A stretch of 49,625 bases of DNA from Sphingobacterium bovisgrunnientis (GTDB lineage: Bacteria; Bacteroidota; Bacteroidia; Sphingobacteriales; Sphingobacteriaceae): positions 1-49,625 of the forward strand of contig NZ_WUQY01000030.1 in the NCBI RefSeq assembly GCF_009829085.1, written 5' to 3'. This document shows positions 26,035-35,185 of this stretch, one piece after another; position 1 is the first letter of the stretch; every line of letters begins with the position of its first letter. Both the position numbers and the translations under genes were made by a program. The notes beneath the pieces are model-generated. The model was not told the DNA's origin, did no database searches, and saw nothing but the letters and a program-made list of their open reading frames with translations.

Positions 26035-28299
26035 ATGGCTTTTGATATAGACATGATTAAGAAAGTTTATTCGCAATACGATGAGCGCATCAATGCTGCG
26101 CGTCAAGTTGTGAATAAACCGTTGACACTTTCAGAGAAAATTTTGTACGCACACCTTTGGGACGGAAATGCGACGGAAACTTATGAGCGTGGAAAATCTT
26201 ACGTGGATTTTGCACCAGACCGTGTTGCTATGCAAGATGCTACAGCACAGATGGCATTATTGCAATTCATGCAGGCTGGTCGCGCTAAGGTAGCAGTACC
26301 TTCTACAGTGCATTGTGATCACTTGATACAAGCAAAAGAAGGTGCGGAGAAAGATTTGTCACGAGCAAAGAACGAGAGTTCGGAAGTTTTCAACTTCTTA
26401 AGTTCTGTTTCAAACAAGTACGGTATCGGTTTTTGGAAACCTGGTGCGGGTATTATTCACCAAGTCGTATTAGAAAATTATGCTTTTCCGGGTGGTTTAA
26501 TGATCGGTACGGATTCTCATACCGTAAATGCTGGTGGTCTTGGAATGGTTGCTATCGGTGTTGGTGGTGCGGATGCTTGTGATGTGATGGCTGGATTACC
26601 TTGGGAACTTAAATTTCCGAAGCTTATCGGTGTAAAGTTGACGGGTAGATTATCAGGTTGGGCTGCACCCAAAGATGTTATCTTAAAAGTTGCAGGTATA
26701 TTGACTGTTAAAGGTGGTACTGGCGCTATTGTAGAATATTTTGGTGATGGTGCAGAGTCGTTATCGTGTACTGGTAAAGGTACAATTTGTAATATGGGTG
26801 CTGAGATTGGCGCAACAACTTCAACTTTCGGTTACGATGAATCTATGGAACGTTATTTACGTGCTACAGGGCGTGCTGAAGTTGCTGACGCGGCAAATTC
26901 AATCAAACATCACCTAACAGCTGACGCTGAAGTTTATGCAAATCCAGAGCAATATTTTGATCAAATAATAGAAATCAATCTTTCGGAGTTAGAACCATCA
27001 TTGAATGGGCCTTTTACACCAGATTTATACACCCCAGTTTCGCGTATGCGTGAAGAGGCATCTAGAAATGGGTGGCCTACGAGAGTAGAATGGGGTTTAA
27101 TAGGTTCGTGTACTAACTCTTCTTACGAGGATTTGGCACGTGCTGCTTCCATCGCTAAACAAGCTATAGATAAAGGCTTGGTGACAAAGGCTGAATTTGG
27201 TATCAACCCCGGTTCCGAGCAGGTGCGTTATACAGCAGATCGTGATGGTTTGTTGAAGACTTTCGAAGATTTGAATGCAACTATCTTTACGAATGCTTGT
27301 GGTCCATGTATTGGTATGTGGGATCGTGCAGGAGCAGAGAAGCAAGAGAAAAACACAATTGTACACTCTTTCAACCGTAACTTTGCGAAGCGTGCCGATG
27401 GTAACCCAAACACGTATGCATTTGTTACTTCTCCAGAAATGGTTGCTGCTATTGCTATATCAGGGGATTTAGGTTTCAATCCTGTTACAGATACATTGAC
27501 AAACTTAAATGGTGAACAAGTGAAATTGGATCCACCTACAGGCGATGAATTGCCTGCAAAAGGATTTGATGTAGAGGACGCAGGCTATCAAGCTCCAGCG
27601 GAAGATGGTTCTTCGATTTCGGTAGATGTATCACCAACTTCTGATCGCTTGCAATTGCTAGAGCCATTCGCAGCTTGGGAAGGTACAGACTTGACTAGTC
27701 TGAAATTATTAATCAAGACCAAAGGTAAAACTACCACTGATCATATTTCAATGGCAGGTCCGTGGTTAAAGTATCGCGGTCATTTGGATAATATTTCCAA
27801 TAACTTATTAATCGGTGCTGTTAACTTTTTCAATGATAAAACAGATAATGTTAAAAATCAATTAACAGGTGAATACGGTGCAGTGCCTGCTACGCAACGT
27901 GCGTACAAAGCTGCTGGCATAGGTTCAATCATTGTTGGTGACGAAAACTATGGTGAAGGTTCTTCACGTGAGCATGCTGCAATGGAACCACGTCACCTAG
28001 GTGTTCGTGCTGTTTTAGTGAAATCATTTGCACGTATCCACGAGACAAACTTGAAGAAACAAGGCATGTTGGCGCTTACGTTTGTAAACAAAGATGATTA
28101 CGACAAAATCTTAGAAAATGATTCCATCGATATTGTAGGTTTAACAACTTTTACTCCGAATACACCATTGACGCTTGTGCTTAATCATGAGGATGGTACG
28201 AAGGATGAAATCTTAGCTAACCATACGTACAATGCACAACAAATCGAGTGGTTTAAAGCTGGTGGTGCATTAAATATTATCCGTAGAAATCAAGGTTAA
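26035..28299 (+). CDS. Aconitate hydratase, mitochondrial/AcnA-type
   Basis: This is an aconitase of the mitochondrial-like class, sharing the reaction but not the domain order of AcnB. Motifs include [42 protein letters not shown], cluster cysteines in [12 protein letters not shown] and [10 protein letters not shown], and the C-terminal swivel domain [22 protein letters not shown]. The frame opens at ATG 25999, but homologues as I recall them begin [12 protein letters not shown], so ATG 26035 is preferred (754 residues). Neither start has a clear Shine-Dalgarno. The gene lies in tandem with acnB but behind a strong terminator, so the two are regulated separately. Confidence 0.92.
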   Translation: MAFDIDMIKKVYSQYDERINAARQVVNKPLTLSEKILYAHLWDGNATETYERGKSYVDFAPDRVAMQDATAQMALLQFMQAGRAKVAVPSTVHCDHLIQAKEGAEKDLSRAKNESSEVFNFLSSVSNKYGIGFWKPGAGIIHQVVLENYAFPGGLMIGTDSHTVNAGGLGMVAIGVGGADACDVMAGLPWELKFPKLIGVKLTGRLSGWAAPKDVILKVAGILTVKGGTGAIVEYFGDGAESLSCTGKGTICNMGAEIGATTSTFGYDESMERYLRATGRAEVADAANSIKHHLTADAEVYANPEQYFDQIIEINLSELEPSLNGPFTPDLYTPVSRMREEASRNGWPTRVEWGLIGSCTNSSYEDLARAASIAKQAIDKGLVTKAEFGINPGSEQVRYTADRDGLLKTFEDLNATIFTNACGPCIGMWDRAGAEKQEKNTIVHSFNRNFAKRADGNPNTYAFVTSPEMVAAIAISGDLGFNPVTDTLTNLNGEQVKLDPPTGDELPAKGFDVEDAGYQAPAEDGSSISVDVSPTSDRLQLLEPFAAWEGTDLTSLKLLIKTKGKTTTDHISMAGPWLKYRGHLDNISNNLLIGAVNFFNDKTDNVKNQLTGEYGAVPATQRAYKAAGIGSIIVGDENYGEGSSREHAAMEPRHLGVRAVLVKSFARIHETNLKKQGMLALTFVNKDDYDKILENDSIDIVGLTTFTPNTPLTLVLNHEDGTKDEILANHTYNAQQIEWFKAGGALNIIRRNQG

Positions 28300-28323
28300 T
28301 AAAACTGTTTTATATACAAAAAA

Positions 28324-28355
28324 GGCCCGATGGAAATTTTTCATCGGGCTTTTTT
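28324..28355. terminator. Terminator between aconitase and MFS exporter genes
   Basis: GCCCGATG (28325-28332) pairs with CATCGGGC (28342-28349), with additional A-T pairs inside, followed by a T6 run on the plus strand and preceded by an A-run that gives T on the minus strand. It serves both convergent genes. Confidence 0.85.
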
Positions 28356-28371
28356 ATTAATCTTGAATTTT

Positions 28372-29571
28372 TTAAGCTTCTTGGAGAATTTTGGAAGTTT
28401 TCAATTCGGGAGTTGAGCTTTTCAACTCTACTTTCACTAAGAATACATACGTTAGAATTGCGCCGATACTAGCCATGACAACACCAACCAACGATGGATA
28501 ATTGTATGTAAAACCGTAAATAATTGGGATTGCACCTAAATAAGCACCAATAGAATTTCCAATATTAAATGCTGCTTGTCCTGCCGATGCAGCAAAAGTT
28601 TCAGCGCCTTTTGCATTATTAATAAGCATCATTTGTAAGGATGGCGCAATACTAAACGCAATCATACCTGTAATAAATGCCATTGGATAAGCAAGAATCG
28701 TGATATGTGCAATGAAGAATAGAACAAGTAAGCATGTAGCCATTGCTAAGAAACATGCAATAGCTGCTTTACTAGGTGAAAGTGTGTCAGCTACCTTACC
28801 ACCCAATAGATTTCCGACGCACATCCCAGCGCCTATTAATATCATAATAATAGAAACATTACCTTCGGCAAGTCCAGAAACAGTCGTCACTAATTTTGCA
28901 ATATAGCTTATCCAAGCAAATAAACCACCCGTTCCAATTGAAATAATGGCAATAATAAGCCAAGCATCCCAACGTTTGAAGTAGTTGATTTGTTTCTTTA
29001 TATTACTGGTTTTATCTGCTGGGAAATTTGGCATCCATAAATAAATGGTCAAGAAAGTAAGAAGACCAAGTAAACTAATCACCCCATAGGTGATGCGCCA
29101 GTCGTAATAATGACCAATATAAGTACCTAATGGTACGCCCGCGAGATTAGCTAAGGTCATTCCTGTGAACATTATAGATATGGCTTGTGCTTCTTTTCCT
29201 GGTTTTGCTAATTTAGCAGCTACAACTGAACCAATTCCAAAAAAAGCTCCATGAGGTAATCCAGAAACAAATCGTGATACAAACAAACTCCACTGATTAG
29301 GCGCAAAAGTGAATATTGCATTGAAAACGAAGAACAAAAGCATTAAAAAAAGCAAAACATTTTTAGCAGGATATTTTGAGGTAGCTGCGACAAGTGTAGG
29401 GGCGCCTACAACTACACCCAATGCATATAAACCTATTAAATTACTTGCTGTGGGAATATCGATATTGACATCTTTTGCAATATCCGGTAGAATACCCATC
29501 ATGGTAAACTCTGTCATTCCGATGGCCAAGCCACCAAATGCTAGAGCTATTAACCCTTTGTTAATTGACAT
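28372..29571 (-). CDS. MFS transporter, AraJ/YdhP-like drug or sugar exporter
   Basis: The 399-residue inner-membrane protein has 12 predicted helices. Its N-terminal pattern, LAFGGLAIGMTEFTMMGILPDIAKDVNIDIPTASNLIGLYALGVVVGAPTLVA, is typical of the DHA1 AraJ/PbuE/YdhP group, and FVSGLPHGAFFGIGSVVAAKL is the family's helix-4 motif. These are H+-driven exporters of sugars, nucleobases or drugs; the substrate is not evident. It stands alone, convergent to the aconitase gene. Confidence 0.88.
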   Translation of the reverse strand: MSINKGLIALAFGGLAIGMTEFTMMGILPDIAKDVNIDIPTASNLIGLYALGVVVGAPTLVAATSKYPAKNVLLFLMLLFFVFNAIFTFAPNQWSLFVSRFVSGLPHGAFFGIGSVVAAKLAKPGKEAQAISIMFTGMTLANLAGVPLGTYIGHYYDWRITYGVISLLGLLTFLTIYLWMPNFPADKTSNIKKQINYFKRWDAWLIIAIISIGTGGLFAWISYIAKLVTTVSGLAEGNVSIIMILIGAGMCVGNLLGGKVADTLSPSKAAIACFLAMATCLLVLFFIAHITILAYPMAFITGMIAFSIAPSLQMMLINNAKGAETFAASAGQAAFNIGNSIGAYLGAIPIIYGFTYNYPSLVGVVMASIGAILTYVFLVKVELKSSTPELKTSKILQEA

Positions 29572-29682
29572 ATAAACTATTTTTGACGCTACAAAGGTAG
29601 GGAATTAATCTGAAATAATTGTGTCACAAAGGTTTACTTATTGTAAAAAGTACACTTAGTAATTCTTGAATTAGATACCATG

Positions 29683-29714
29683 AAAAAGTCAATTCTATAT
29701 TAAGAATTGACTTT
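29683..29714 (-). terminator. Terminator of the DUF937 gene
   Basis: AAAGTCAATTCT (29685-29696) pairs perfectly with AGAATTGACTTT (29703-29714). Read on the minus strand the stem ends in T5, 18 nt after the stop of the DUF937 gene. Confidence 0.8.
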
Positions 29715-29731
29715 CAATTAATATTTAATAT

Positions 29732-30400
29732 TTACTTTCCAAACATTCTGGCTAAGGAATCCAATATAGAACCTTTTTTACTGTTATCATTTCCTTGGTT
29801 GAAAAATTCTCCCGCCAAATCCGCTAAACCTTCTAGATCTCCCGAAGAGGTTGATTGAGCTTTATTGCTGCCGCCTCCCAAAACACTTCCAATAATGGAT
29901 CCTAAAATTCCACCACCACCAGAAGGATTGGATTGGCCTCCACCTAATACATTGCCTAACAAATCACCAATTCCGCCACCCGAAGATTCTTGTTGTTTCT
30001 GTTTGCCCAAATAGCCCATTACGATTGGAGCGAGAATTGCTAAGGCTCCACCTATTTTATCTGCAGAAAGCCCTGTTTTTGTAGCTAAATTGTCTTTAAC
30101 TACTTCTGTGTTTTTTCCAAACATGTGGTTCACAATTTTATTGTCATCCTCAGAAGGACCATTTCCAAATAAATTCCCAATCTGATCGAAAATGCCGCCG
30201 TTGTGTTTTTCAAGAGCTTGATTTATGCCTTCCTCTTTTTCTTTGCTTTTTTTAGAATTGTAATTCAATGCTGCAATCATTAATGGCACTGCTGCTGCTA
30301 CAACCCATTTTGCCTTACTTTCATCAATGTTTAGCGTTTTAGCAACAAGGTTAATAGCTTTTGATCCTATTCCTCCAGTAATCAAATCCGTAATATTCAT
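29732..30400 (-). CDS. DUF937 family protein
   Basis: The 222-residue protein matches the DUF937 family (YidB-like), of unknown function. N-terminal helices (ITDLITGGIGSKAINLVAKTLNIDESKAKWVVAAAVPLMIAAL) are followed by a second copy-like helical part (GLSADKIGGALAILAPIVMGYLGKQKQ). The C-terminal third (about 140-200) is a Gly-rich low-complexity tract with GGGIGDLLGNVLGGG and a near-repeat. There is no signal peptide. It is divergent from the DUF2891 lipoprotein gene across a 61-nt gap. Function unknown. Confidence 0.82.
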   Translation of the reverse strand: MNITDLITGGIGSKAINLVAKTLNIDESKAKWVVAAAVPLMIAALNYNSKKSKEKEEGINQALEKHNGGIFDQIGNLFGNGPSEDDNKIVNHMFGKNTEVVKDNLATKTGLSADKIGGALAILAPIVMGYLGKQKQQESSGGGIGDLLGNVLGGGQSNPSGGGGILGSIIGSVLGGGSNKAQSTSSGDLEGLADLAGEFFNQGNDNSKKGSILDSLARMFGK

Positions 30401-30461
30401 GTTTTTAGTTTATAAAATTGTTTATACTTTTATTATTGTCATTAACACATAAATCTAACAA

Positions 30462-31571
30462 ATGAAAATTCAAGTTGTTTCCGCTTTTGCCATTACCGTC
30501 TCATTATCTTTTTTCAGTTGTAGTCAAAATCCTGCAACATCAACACATACGTCAGATTCGACGAGTGTTTTAACGCTGACACAAGAGCAGGCAAAAGGAA
30601 TTTTTGAATTGCCTATACACTGTCTCGAGGTAGAATATCCCAATAAATTAGGACAAGTATTAGGTTCTGATTCTGATTTACAATCACCGAAGAATTTGCG
30701 CCCAATATTTTACGGTTGTTTTGATTGGCACTCCTCTGTACATGGTTTTTGGTCGATTGTTGAATTGATGCAAAAATATCCTGCGTTAGATGCTGATGGT
30801 AAAGTTAGAAAAGTGCTTAATGCGCATATTACGCCTGAAAATGTTGCGGTTGAATTAGCATTCTTTAACGATTCAAATAATAAAAACTTCGAACGTACTT
30901 ACGGATGGGCTTGGCTTTTCAAATTGCAAGAGAGTCTGTCGAAATGGAATGATGCTGATGCACAACGTTGGAAGTCTAACTTACAGCCACTTGTAGATTT
31001 ATTAGTCCAACGTTATAAAGAATATTTACCAAAACTAGTTTATCCGATTCGCGCAGGACAACATGACAATTCAGCTTTTGGATTGTCTTTATCTTTGGAT
31101 TATGCGCGTTCGGTAGGAGATCGTGAATTTGAAAATGTAATCCTAGAACATGGAAAACGTTTATTCAAAAAAGATGTGAGTTGTGATTTAGCTTACGAAC
31201 CAAGTGGGTATGATTTTCTTTCGCCATGTCTTGAAGAAGCCTATTTTATGTCAAAAGTGTTGGAAGGGGATATTTACAGAAATTGGTTGAAAAAATTTAT
31301 GCCATCATTGTTTGCTAAAGATTTTGAGCTCAAGCCCGCAATCGTAAAAGATCGTTCGGATGGAAAATTGGTTCATTTGGATGGATTAAATTATAGTAGG
31401 GCAGCATGTCTATTTGGTATTAGTCAAAAAGTCGGGGAACTTGCTCATTTAAGAAAAATAGCAAATGAGCATATTAATTTTTCATTGCCGAATCTTTCTG
31501 CACAAGATGATTATATGGGTTCGCATTGGTTAGGAACTTTTGCGTTGTACGCTTTATCGCATGCGAATTAA
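30462..31571 (+). CDS. DUF2891 family lipoprotein
   Basis: The 369-residue protein begins with a lipoprotein signal (VSLSFFSCSQN, Cys20). The body matches DUF2891 as I recall it: LPIHCLEVEYPNKLGQVL, LRPIFYGCFDWHSSVHGFWSIVELMQKYP, YGWAWLFKLQESL, PIRAGQHDNSAFGLSLSLDYAR and EPSGYDFLSPCLEEAYFM. The helix-rich pattern suggests an alpha/alpha-toroid fold, but the activity is unknown. It is monocistronic, with a bidirectional terminator 140 nt after the stop. Confidence 0.82.
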   Translation: MKIQVVSAFAITVSLSFFSCSQNPATSTHTSDSTSVLTLTQEQAKGIFELPIHCLEVEYPNKLGQVLGSDSDLQSPKNLRPIFYGCFDWHSSVHGFWSIVELMQKYPALDADGKVRKVLNAHITPENVAVELAFFNDSNNKNFERTYGWAWLFKLQESLSKWNDADAQRWKSNLQPLVDLLVQRYKEYLPKLVYPIRAGQHDNSAFGLSLSLDYARSVGDREFENVILEHGKRLFKKDVSCDLAYEPSGYDFLSPCLEEAYFMSKVLEGDIYRNWLKKFMPSLFAKDFELKPAIVKDRSDGKLVHLDGLNYSRAACLFGISQKVGELAHLRKIANEHINFSLPNLSAQDDYMGSHWLGTFALYALSHAN

Positions 31572-31713
31572 AAATTAAAATGGGGAAAAGTAAAAATTAA
31601 AAAAAGTATTGAGCAATGAGTGTTGCGTATTGAGGAATTGGAAATAGTTTTTCAGAAGTAATGTCGTAATTTTTATTTCTCAATTAACAATTTTCAATTC
31701 TCTATTATCAACA

Positions 31714-31740
31714 AAAAAGAGACGAATTGCGTCTCTTTTT
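31714..31740. terminator. Bidirectional terminator
   Basis: AAAAAGAGACG (31714-31724) pairs perfectly with CGTCTCTTTTT (31730-31740) around AATTG. It has T-runs in both readings and lies between the convergent DUF2891 gene and the 89-residue gene. Confidence 0.88.
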
Positions 31741-31787
31741 GCATAATCTTCTGGCAAAAGATTTTAAAATTATTGTTGTAGAAAAAT

Positions 31788-32057
31788 TTAATACGCTAAT
31801 GGAACAAGTGTATTATCTTCCAAGCGTACAGGAACAGATTTTACGGTTGTAAAACCATCATCTTTGGATATAATTTGCGATAAATCAATTCCTTTGCGCG
31901 AAAAGGCGGTGATAATAGCTGTTCTAAATGTTGCTTTTGCTGAACCCCAACCTTGACCTTTTACGGTTTCATTATTAAGCTGAATAAGCTCTTCAATCGA
32001 ATAATTACTGAATTTTTCGATTAAGTGTTGATACAAGTGGACTGTTGTGTTTGACAT
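31788..32057 (-). CDS. Small protein of unknown function (89 residues)
   Basis: I do not recognise the family. The protein is soluble, mostly helical in its first 60 residues (LYQHLIEKFSNYSIEELIQLNNETVKGQGWGSAKATFRTAIITAFSRKGIDLSQII) and carries a short strand-like C-terminus (TTVKSVPVRLEDNTLVPLAY). Codon use and the clean ATG, stop and downstream terminator argue that it is real. The Gly-rich GQGWGSAKATFR turn is the most distinctive block. A candidate structured RNA lies in its leader (32088-32208), which suggests post-transcriptional control. Confidence 0.7.
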   Translation of the reverse strand: MSNTTVHLYQHLIEKFSNYSIEELIQLNNETVKGQGWGSAKATFRTAIITAFSRKGIDLSQIISKDDGFTTVKSVPVRLEDNTLVPLAY

Positions 32058-32087
32058 ACAATTTAAAATTTAAAGGGTTAAACCATA

Positions 32088-32208
32088 AATTGTATCCAGA
32101 AACTCTAAGGGTAAATAAGCGTTGTAAAAAACGTTTATTTTGGCACGAAAACCCGTATTATCTTACCACCGCGGTGACTGCACTCGGTTGGTATTGCATG
32201 CTACAATT
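32088..32208 (-). ncRNA. Candidate structured leader or small RNA
   Basis: Read on the minus strand, a closing helix AATTGTA/TACAATT (32202-32208 with 32088-32094) encloses a hairpin TACCAACCG/CGGTGGTA with one bulged A (about 32164-32194) and a hairpin AAATAAACGTT/AACGCTTATTT with one mismatch (about 32113-32140). The island is clearly more GC-rich than its surroundings and begins just after a -7-like TATATTTG. It could be a cis-acting leader of the 89-residue gene or a separate RNA. The pairing is seen by eye only. Confidence 0.4.
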
Positions 32209-32270
32209 CTGAATACTCTACAAATATAGTAGACTTTATTTTAAATTTCATAATAAAATTAAAATATTTT

Positions 32271-32297
32271 CATTTTGACACTTTTTCTGTCAAAATG
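32271..32297. promoter_or_regulatory. Inverted repeat before htpG, probable heat-shock element
   Basis: CATTTTGACA (32271-32280) and TGTCAAAATG (32288-32297) are perfect 10-bp arms around CTTTTTC. The repeat lies about 17 nt before a -7-like TACCTTGA, at the place of the -33 region, and about 75 nt before the htpG start. TGTCA units also occur before grpE-dnaJ. Confidence 0.55.
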
Positions 32298-32371
32298 TCT
32301 TAAAGAATTCTTTTGGAACGTACCTTGATAAATCTTATGCGTAAAATTTAAACTGAAAAAATTAAAAATAT

Positions 32372-34261
32372 ATGAGCACAGAAAAAGGCACTATTTCGAT
32401 TCACACCGAGAATATTTTTCCGGTTATCAAAAAATTCCTTTACTCAGACAATGAGATATTCCTACGTGAGTTAGTTTCCAACGCGGTTGATGCTTCTCAA
32501 AAAATTAAACGTCTTTCATCATTAGGTCAGTTTAATGGCGAAGTGGGTGAGTTGGTTGTTGATGTAAAATTTGATGAAGAAGCAAAAACGATTACCATTT
32601 CGGATAATGGTATTGGTATGACGGCTGATGAGATCAAAAAATACATCAATCAAATTGCATTCTCTGGCGCTACAGAATTTATGGAGAAATTCAAAGAGGC
32701 TAATGATGCAAATGAAATCATCGGTAGCTTTGGTTTAGGTTTCTACTCGGCATTTATGGTGGCGGACAAAGTAGAGATTGACTCTTTATCTTATCAAGAT
32801 GGGGCTGAGGCTGCACACTGGGTATGTGATGGTAGTACATCCTATGAAATATCAGCGGGTAGACGTACGACACGTGGTACAGATGTTATCCTACACATCA
32901 ACGAAGATTCAAAAGAGTTCTTAAGCAAATTCAGATTACAAGAAATTTTAGATAAATACGCTAAATTCTTACCTGTACAAGTTCGTTTCGGAACAAAAAC
33001 ATCTTCTGAGCCAGATGGTGAAGATGAAGAAGGTAAACCAAAATACAAATCGGTAGAAGTTGATAATATTATCAACAATACCAATCCAGCGTGGACAAAA
33101 GCGCCTTCGGAATTAAAAGACGAAGATTATTTGGCTTTCTACCGTGAACTGTATCCAAATACATTTGACGAGCCTTTATTCTGGATTCACTTGAATGTAG
33201 ATTATCCTTTTAACTTAACTGGTATTCTATACTTCCCTAAGATCAAGAATGAATTAGAAATCCAACGCAATAAAATCAAATTGTACTCACGTCAGGTATT
33301 TATCACGGATGAGGTGAAGGATATCGTTCCTGAATATTTGATGTTGTTGCACGGTGTGATTGATTCGCCTGATATTCCGTTGAACGTATCGCGTTCATTC
33401 TTGCAAGCGGATGGCAATGTAAAGAAAATCAGCAATTATATTACGAAGAAAGTAGCTGACAAATTGCAAGAAATCTTTAAAACAGATCGTAAAGGTTTTG
33501 AAGAAAAATGGAACGACATCGGTTTATTCATCAAATACGGTATGTTAAGCGAAGAGAAATTTGCGGAGAAAGCGAATGAATTCTGCTTGGTAAAAAATAC
33601 CGAAGGTGAAAACTATACGATCAAAGAATACTACGAAAAAGTAAAAGATATCAATGCGGACAAAGACGGGAATATTGTTTACCTATACACCTCGGATGCC
33701 GCGCAACAAGATGGTTTTATCGCCAATGCGAAAGCAAAAGGTTATGATGTATTAGTATTAGACGGGCCGCTTGATACGCACTTTGCAGCATACTTAGAGC
33801 AAAAAGGTGGCGAGAAAGTGCAATTGAAACGTGTCGATTCTGATGTTGTTGACAAGTTAATCCAAAAAGATGAAAAAATTGAATTAATACTATCTGAAGA
33901 AGAAAGCAAAAAAGCCTCTGAACTATTTACAAAAGCAATCAGCCGTGCGGATATGAATGTACAGGTAGAAGCTTTAGCAGCGGATGAATTGCCTGTGTCA
34001 GTGACTTTGGATGAGTTTATGCGTCGTATGAAAGATATGGCTAAAACTGGTGGTGGTATGGGCTTTTATGGCAATTTACCAGACAACTATAAAGTAACAG
34101 TGAATGGCAACCATCCATTAGTAAAACGCATCGTTGAAAGCTCAGAAGAAGAAGCTGAAAAATTAGCAAAACAAGCTTTTGATTTGGCTTTATTGTCCCG
34201 TGGATTGCTTACTGGAGCGGATTTAACTTCGTTTGTTAAGCGTAGCGTAGATATGATTTAA
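32372..34261 (+). CDS. htpG: Molecular chaperone HtpG (bacterial Hsp90)
   Basis: HtpG is the cytosolic ATP-dependent Hsp90 chaperone. The 629 residues fit the family. The GHKL ATPase domain (1-215) shows NAVDAS (E-loop region, ELVSNAVDAS), the DNGIGM motif (58-63) and GSFGLGFYSAFMVADKV; the middle domain begins near 225 and includes PLFWIHLNVDYPFNLTGILYFP, LYSRQVFITDE and DSPDIPLNVSRS; the C-terminal dimerisation domain follows (about 500-629). The gene is monocistronic, with a perfect inverted repeat of TGACA/TGTCA type upstream. Confidence 0.97.
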   Translation: MSTEKGTISIHTENIFPVIKKFLYSDNEIFLRELVSNAVDASQKIKRLSSLGQFNGEVGELVVDVKFDEEAKTITISDNGIGMTADEIKKYINQIAFSGATEFMEKFKEANDANEIIGSFGLGFYSAFMVADKVEIDSLSYQDGAEAAHWVCDGSTSYEISAGRRTTRGTDVILHINEDSKEFLSKFRLQEILDKYAKFLPVQVRFGTKTSSEPDGEDEEGKPKYKSVEVDNIINNTNPAWTKAPSELKDEDYLAFYRELYPNTFDEPLFWIHLNVDYPFNLTGILYFPKIKNELEIQRNKIKLYSRQVFITDEVKDIVPEYLMLLHGVIDSPDIPLNVSRSFLQADGNVKKISNYITKKVADKLQEIFKTDRKGFEEKWNDIGLFIKYGMLSEEKFAEKANEFCLVKNTEGENYTIKEYYEKVKDINADKDGNIVYLYTSDAAQQDGFIANAKAKGYDVLVLDGPLDTHFAAYLEQKGGEKVQLKRVDSDVVDKLIQKDEKIELILSEEESKKASELFTKAISRADMNVQVEALAADELPVSVTLDEFMRRMKDMAKTGGGMGFYGNLPDNYKVTVNGNHPLVKRIVESSEEEAEKLAKQAFDLALLSRGLLTGADLTSFVKRSVDMI

Positions 34262-34331
34262 TCAGCTCGTAAAAATAATGGCTTAATCCTCATTATGTTA
34301 TTGCATAATGAGGATTTTTTGTATAGAATTA

Positions 34332-34363
34332 TTTGCATAGAATAGGGTTTTATACTACTTTTG
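34332..34363 (+). promoter_or_regulatory. Promoter of the first tRNA-His
   Basis: TTTG (34332-34335), a 20-nt spacer and TACTTTTG (34356-34363) match the Bacteroidota consensus. The start would fall a few nucleotides before the tRNA. Confidence 0.75.
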
Positions 34364-34375
34364 TAGCACAAACAC

Positions 34376-34450
34376 GGTAGGTATAGCTCAGTTGGTTAGA
34401 GCACTAGATTGTGGTTCTAGGGGTCGTGGGTTCGAGCCCCATTACTTACC
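34376..34450 (+). tRNA. tRNA-His(GUG), copy 1
   Basis: The acceptor stem GTAGGTA/TACTTAC, D-arm, anticodon stem CTAGA/TCTAG with loop TTGTGGT (anticodon GTG) and T-arm are complete. The extra 5' G (34376) opposite C73 (34450) is the identity mark of tRNA-His. CCA is not encoded. The sequence is identical to copy 2. Confidence 0.97.
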
Positions 34451-34457
34451 CGCTTCT

Positions 34458-34487
34458 AAAGGCTTCTCAGTAATGAGAGGCTTTTTT
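34458..34487 (+). terminator. Terminator after tRNA-His copy 1
   Basis: AAAGGCTTCTCA (34458-34469) pairs with TGAGAGGCTTTT (34474-34485), including two G-T pairs, followed by T. Confidence 0.75.
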
Positions 34488-34635
34488 CATTAGTATTAGC
34501 ATAGATATTATCTTAAGCGAGATTTAACTATATAATTTTATACTATCTTATTAATCTCATTGAAAATTGAGTCATTCATTTTATTTGTGTTTACTAAAAA
34601 AGATGATTTTTTTGTAATAAATATTTGAATCCATA

Positions 34636-34666
34636 TTTGCAATAAAACCATTTTTTACTATCTTTG
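34636..34666 (+). promoter_or_regulatory. Promoter of the second tRNA-His
   Basis: TTTG (34636-34639), a 19-nt spacer and TATCTTTG (34659-34666). Its body differs from the promoter of copy 1, so the two genes are transcribed independently. Confidence 0.75.
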
Positions 34667-34680
34667 CGACATCAAAATTT

Positions 34681-34755
34681 GGTAGGTATAGCTCAGTTGG
34701 TTAGAGCACTAGATTGTGGTTCTAGGGGTCGTGGGTTCGAGCCCCATTACTTACC
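34681..34755 (+). tRNA. tRNA-His(GUG), copy 2
   Basis: It is identical to copy 1 over all 75 nt, including the extra 5' G and discriminator C. The flanks differ. CCA is not encoded. Confidence 0.97.
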
Positions 34756-34758
34756 CAT

Positions 34759-34788
34759 AAAGCTTCAAGTTTTCTTGAAGCTTTTTTT
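34759..34788 (+). terminator. Terminator after tRNA-His copy 2
   Basis: AAAGCTTCAAG (34759-34769) pairs perfectly with CTTGAAGCTTT (34774-34784), ending in a T-run to 34788. Confidence 0.85.
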
Positions 34789-34834
34789 GTATATAATAAT
34801 CTTAATTCATAACTTAAGTGTGTAAAATTAAATT

Positions 34835-35185
34835 ATGAAGAAATTATTTTTTGTTTTATTATTCTTTTTACCATTCCTAGGTCTAGCTCAAGAAAAAGAA
34901 TCCTTACAAGATATTCTCGAAACACTTAAAAAGCAGGTCGTTATCGATAGTGCTGATAAATCCATAATTGTTATTTTAGATATGTTATTCGAGGAGGGTT
35001 TACAAGCTGATATACCTAATTATTCGGCAGTGACTTTAAAAGAATTTCAGGATATTTATAATGATCCTCATTTGAAAAATATGCACGTAATGGCGTTATT
35101 CATGATGTACCAAAATCATATTACGCAATATGCCCAATCGGGTAATTCAGATCAAAATATCAAGTTGAAATTATGGAATTACTGA
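34835..35185 (+). CDS. Secreted protein of unknown function, N-terminal part of a probably split gene
   Basis: The 116-residue frame starts with a clear signal peptide (MKKLFFVLLFFLPFLGLAQ) followed by helical sequence (ESLQDILETLKKQVVIDSADKSIIVILDMLFEEGL, then YSAVTLKEFQDIYNDPHLKNMHVMALFMMYQNHITQYAQSG). It stops at TGA within the start region of the next frame, which overlaps by 13 nt. The second frame has no signal peptide and continues the same helical character, so the two frames look like one gene of about 200 codons with a one-base shift between about 35146 and 35184. I do not recognise the family. Confidence 0.6.
   Translation: MKKLFFVLLFFLPFLGLAQEKESLQDILETLKKQVVIDSADKSIIVILDMLFEEGLQADIPNYSAVTLKEFQDIYNDPHLKNMHVMALFMMYQNHITQYAQSGNSDQNIKLKLWNY

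Larger units (their letters stand above)
32058..32371. other. Intergenic region between the 89-residue gene and htpG
   Basis: No ORF. It contains a set of complementary segments that may form a structured RNA (32088-32208) and, nearer htpG, the repeat 32271-32297 with a -7-like TACCTTGA. TATATTTG read on the minus strand near 32222-32229 could be the -7 box of the small gene. Confidence 0.5.

Noticed and set aside
32164..32194. Resemblance of the GC-rich hairpin to part of 6S RNA
   Set aside because: Shared words such as CCGCGG and GGTTGGT are short and the expected long double-stranded rod with a central bubble is not seen.
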